From Nitrospiraceae bacterium UBA6898 (GTDB lineage: Bacteria; Nitrospirota; Thermodesulfovibrionia; Thermodesulfovibrionales; UBA6898): 5,970 bases of DNA. Location: contig DKBO01000267.1 of the NCBI GenBank assembly GCA_002448975.1, forward strand, positions 1-5,970, read 5' to 3'. Positions within the stretch are counted from its first letter, which is position 1. Every line of letters starts with the position of its first letter. Shown in pieces: positions 5,143-5,970 of this stretch. Both the position numbers and the translations under genes were made by a program. The notes beneath the pieces were generated by a model. That model was not told the DNA's origin, ran no database searches, and saw only the letters and a list, made by a program, of their open reading frames with translations.

Positions 5143-5970
5143 TTACGGCTTAACCATGGATTTCGCTAATCTTACGAGCTGTACGATCGGCCTCTTCGAA
5201 GGGCAGACAAAGGCGCAGGATCCGCACTCAAAGCAGTCGAAGAGATTGTATTCCTTCGCTTCTTCATAGAACCCTTTTTCCGAGAGCACGCTCAGCATCG
5301 ACGGCATGAGGCCCATGGGGCAAATATCAATGCACCTGCTGCAGCGGATACAGGGACCAAACTCTTCGGCGTGATCCACAATCTCTTCCGGCATGACCAG
5401 GATGCCCGAGGTCCCCTTGGTGACAGCGACATCAAGAGATGAAAGGGCAAATCCCATCATGGGACCTCCCGAGATGACCTTGCCCACCCCCTTTGAAAAG
5501 CCGCCGCACTCATCGATGAGGTCTCCCACCTTGGTGCCGATCTTGACCATAAGGTTTTTGGGCTGGCTGATGCCTTCCCCGGTGACGGTCACGACCCGTT
5601 CGATGAGGGGTTTGCCATAGCGGGCAGCCTCGAAGATGGCCAGCGCTGTACCTACATTCTGAACCACAACGCCGACATCCATCGGCAGGGCCCGCGGCGG
5701 CACTTCCCGGTTCAGGACCGCCTTGATCAGCATCTTCTCCGCGCCCTGCGGGTACTTTACCGTGAGCGGCAGGATGGTGATGTCGAGATCCGGGGGGAGT
5801 GCCGCCTGGAGCGCCGCGATCGCGTCGGGCTTGTTGCGTTCCACGCCCACGACGCACCGGCCGACCCGCATGGCGTGCATCATCACGCGGACACCTTCGA
5901 CCACGGCTTCGGCCTGCTCGGCCATCACCCGGTGGTCCGAGGTGAGGTAGGGCTCGCACTCGGCGCCGTT
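5143..5970 (-). CDS. rnfC: RnfC, NADH/NAD+-reactive peripheral subunit (C-terminal 275 residues; N-terminus outside window)
   Basis: RnfC is the cytoplasmic subunit that binds FMN and NAD(H) and completes electron transfer from ferredoxin to NAD+. The visible part opens with NGAECEPYLTSDHRVM, a hallmark of the family, with the frame open to the window edge. The ATG and GTG codons near 5928 are therefore internal, not starts. It continues with TVTGEGISQPKNL and ISGGPMMGFAL (about 129-140 and 167-176 of the visible part, the soluble ligand-binding region), GTSGILV, and two ferredoxin-type motifs: CIRCSRCIDICP (Cys 207/210/213/217) and CFECGSCAFVCPSK (Cys 246/249/252/256). These hold two [4Fe-4S] clusters. 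The protein ends shortly after, without the long Ala/Lys-rich tail of enterobacterial RsxC. About 150 or more N-terminal residues and the operon promoter lie to the right of the window. It is the first rnf gene of the operon seen here. Confidence 0.96.
   Translation of the reverse strand, partial: NGAECEPYLTSDHRVMAEQAEAVVEGVRVMMHAMRVGRCVVGVERNKPDAIAALQAALPPDLDITILPLTVKYPQGAEKMLIKAVLNREVPPRALPMDVGVVVQNVGTALAIFEAARYGKPLIERVVTVTGEGISQPKNLMVKIGTKVGDLIDECGGFSKGVGKVISGGPMMGFALSSLDVAVTKGTSGILVMPEEIVDHAEEFGPCIRCSRCIDICPMGLMPSMLSVLSEKGFYEEAKEYNLFDCFECGSCAFVCPSKRPIVQLVRLAKSMVKP

Noticed and set aside
5143..5928. rnfC as a complete gene starting at 5928
   Set aside because: The frame is open through 5970 and encodes the RnfC hallmark NGAECEPYLTSDHR upstream of 5928, so the gene is cut by the window edge.
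1012..5970. An undescribed system spread over the operon
   Set aside because: All six genes are recognisable Rnf subunits in a known order. The novelty is limited to details of RnfE and RnfB, which are reported separately.

Overview
The window holds most of a six-gene Rnf operon (ion-translocating ferredoxin:NAD+ oxidoreductase), read entirely on the minus strand in the order rnfC-rnfD-rnfG-rnfE-rnfA-rnfB. Downstream of it is the 5' part of ettA, which encodes an ABC-F translation factor, also on the minus strand. rnfC enters from the right edge without its N-terminus. ettA leaves through the left edge without its C-terminal half. No RNA genes, insertion sequences, CRISPR arrays or integrases were seen.

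Layout from right to left, in the direction of transcription: rnfC (5970-5143, partial), 11-nt gap, rnfD (5131-4094), 1-nt TAATG overlap, rnfG (4094-3504), 23-nt overlap, rnfE (3526-2873), 13-nt gap, rnfA (2859-2266), 87-nt gap, rnfB (2178-1012), then a rho-independent terminator at 949-921. Positions 920-697 form a non-coding spacer with a 33-nt imperfect hairpin and the ettA promoter. ettA starts at 696 and runs off at 1. Each complete rnf gene has a purine-rich Shine-Dalgarno sequence, so the operon looks intact and translated.

How the genes work together (family knowledge): RnfB takes electrons from reduced ferredoxin. RnfA and RnfE carry them across the membrane through a shared intramembrane [2Fe-2S] cluster. 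RnfG and RnfD pass them through covalently bound FMN, and RnfC reduces NAD+. The redox energy is coupled to export of Na+ or H+. The sequence shows the expected Fe-S and flavinylation motifs, with one exception: RnfE lacks the second of its two normally conserved membrane cysteines (TNC is replaced by AFA at residues 112-114).

Organism: a bacterium with anaerobic metabolism. The CDGEAB gene order and the long, cluster-rich RnfB are the type seen in acetogens and other anaerobes rather than the short RsxB of Enterobacteria. The general character suggests something like Desulfobacterota or Nitrospirota, but the window does not settle the phylum.

The points most worth a second look are the missing cluster ligand in RnfE, the signal-peptide-like extra N-terminus of RnfB, and the ettA start. 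The ettA start has no Shine-Dalgarno sequence and sits directly behind an extended -10 box, which suggests a leaderless mRNA.
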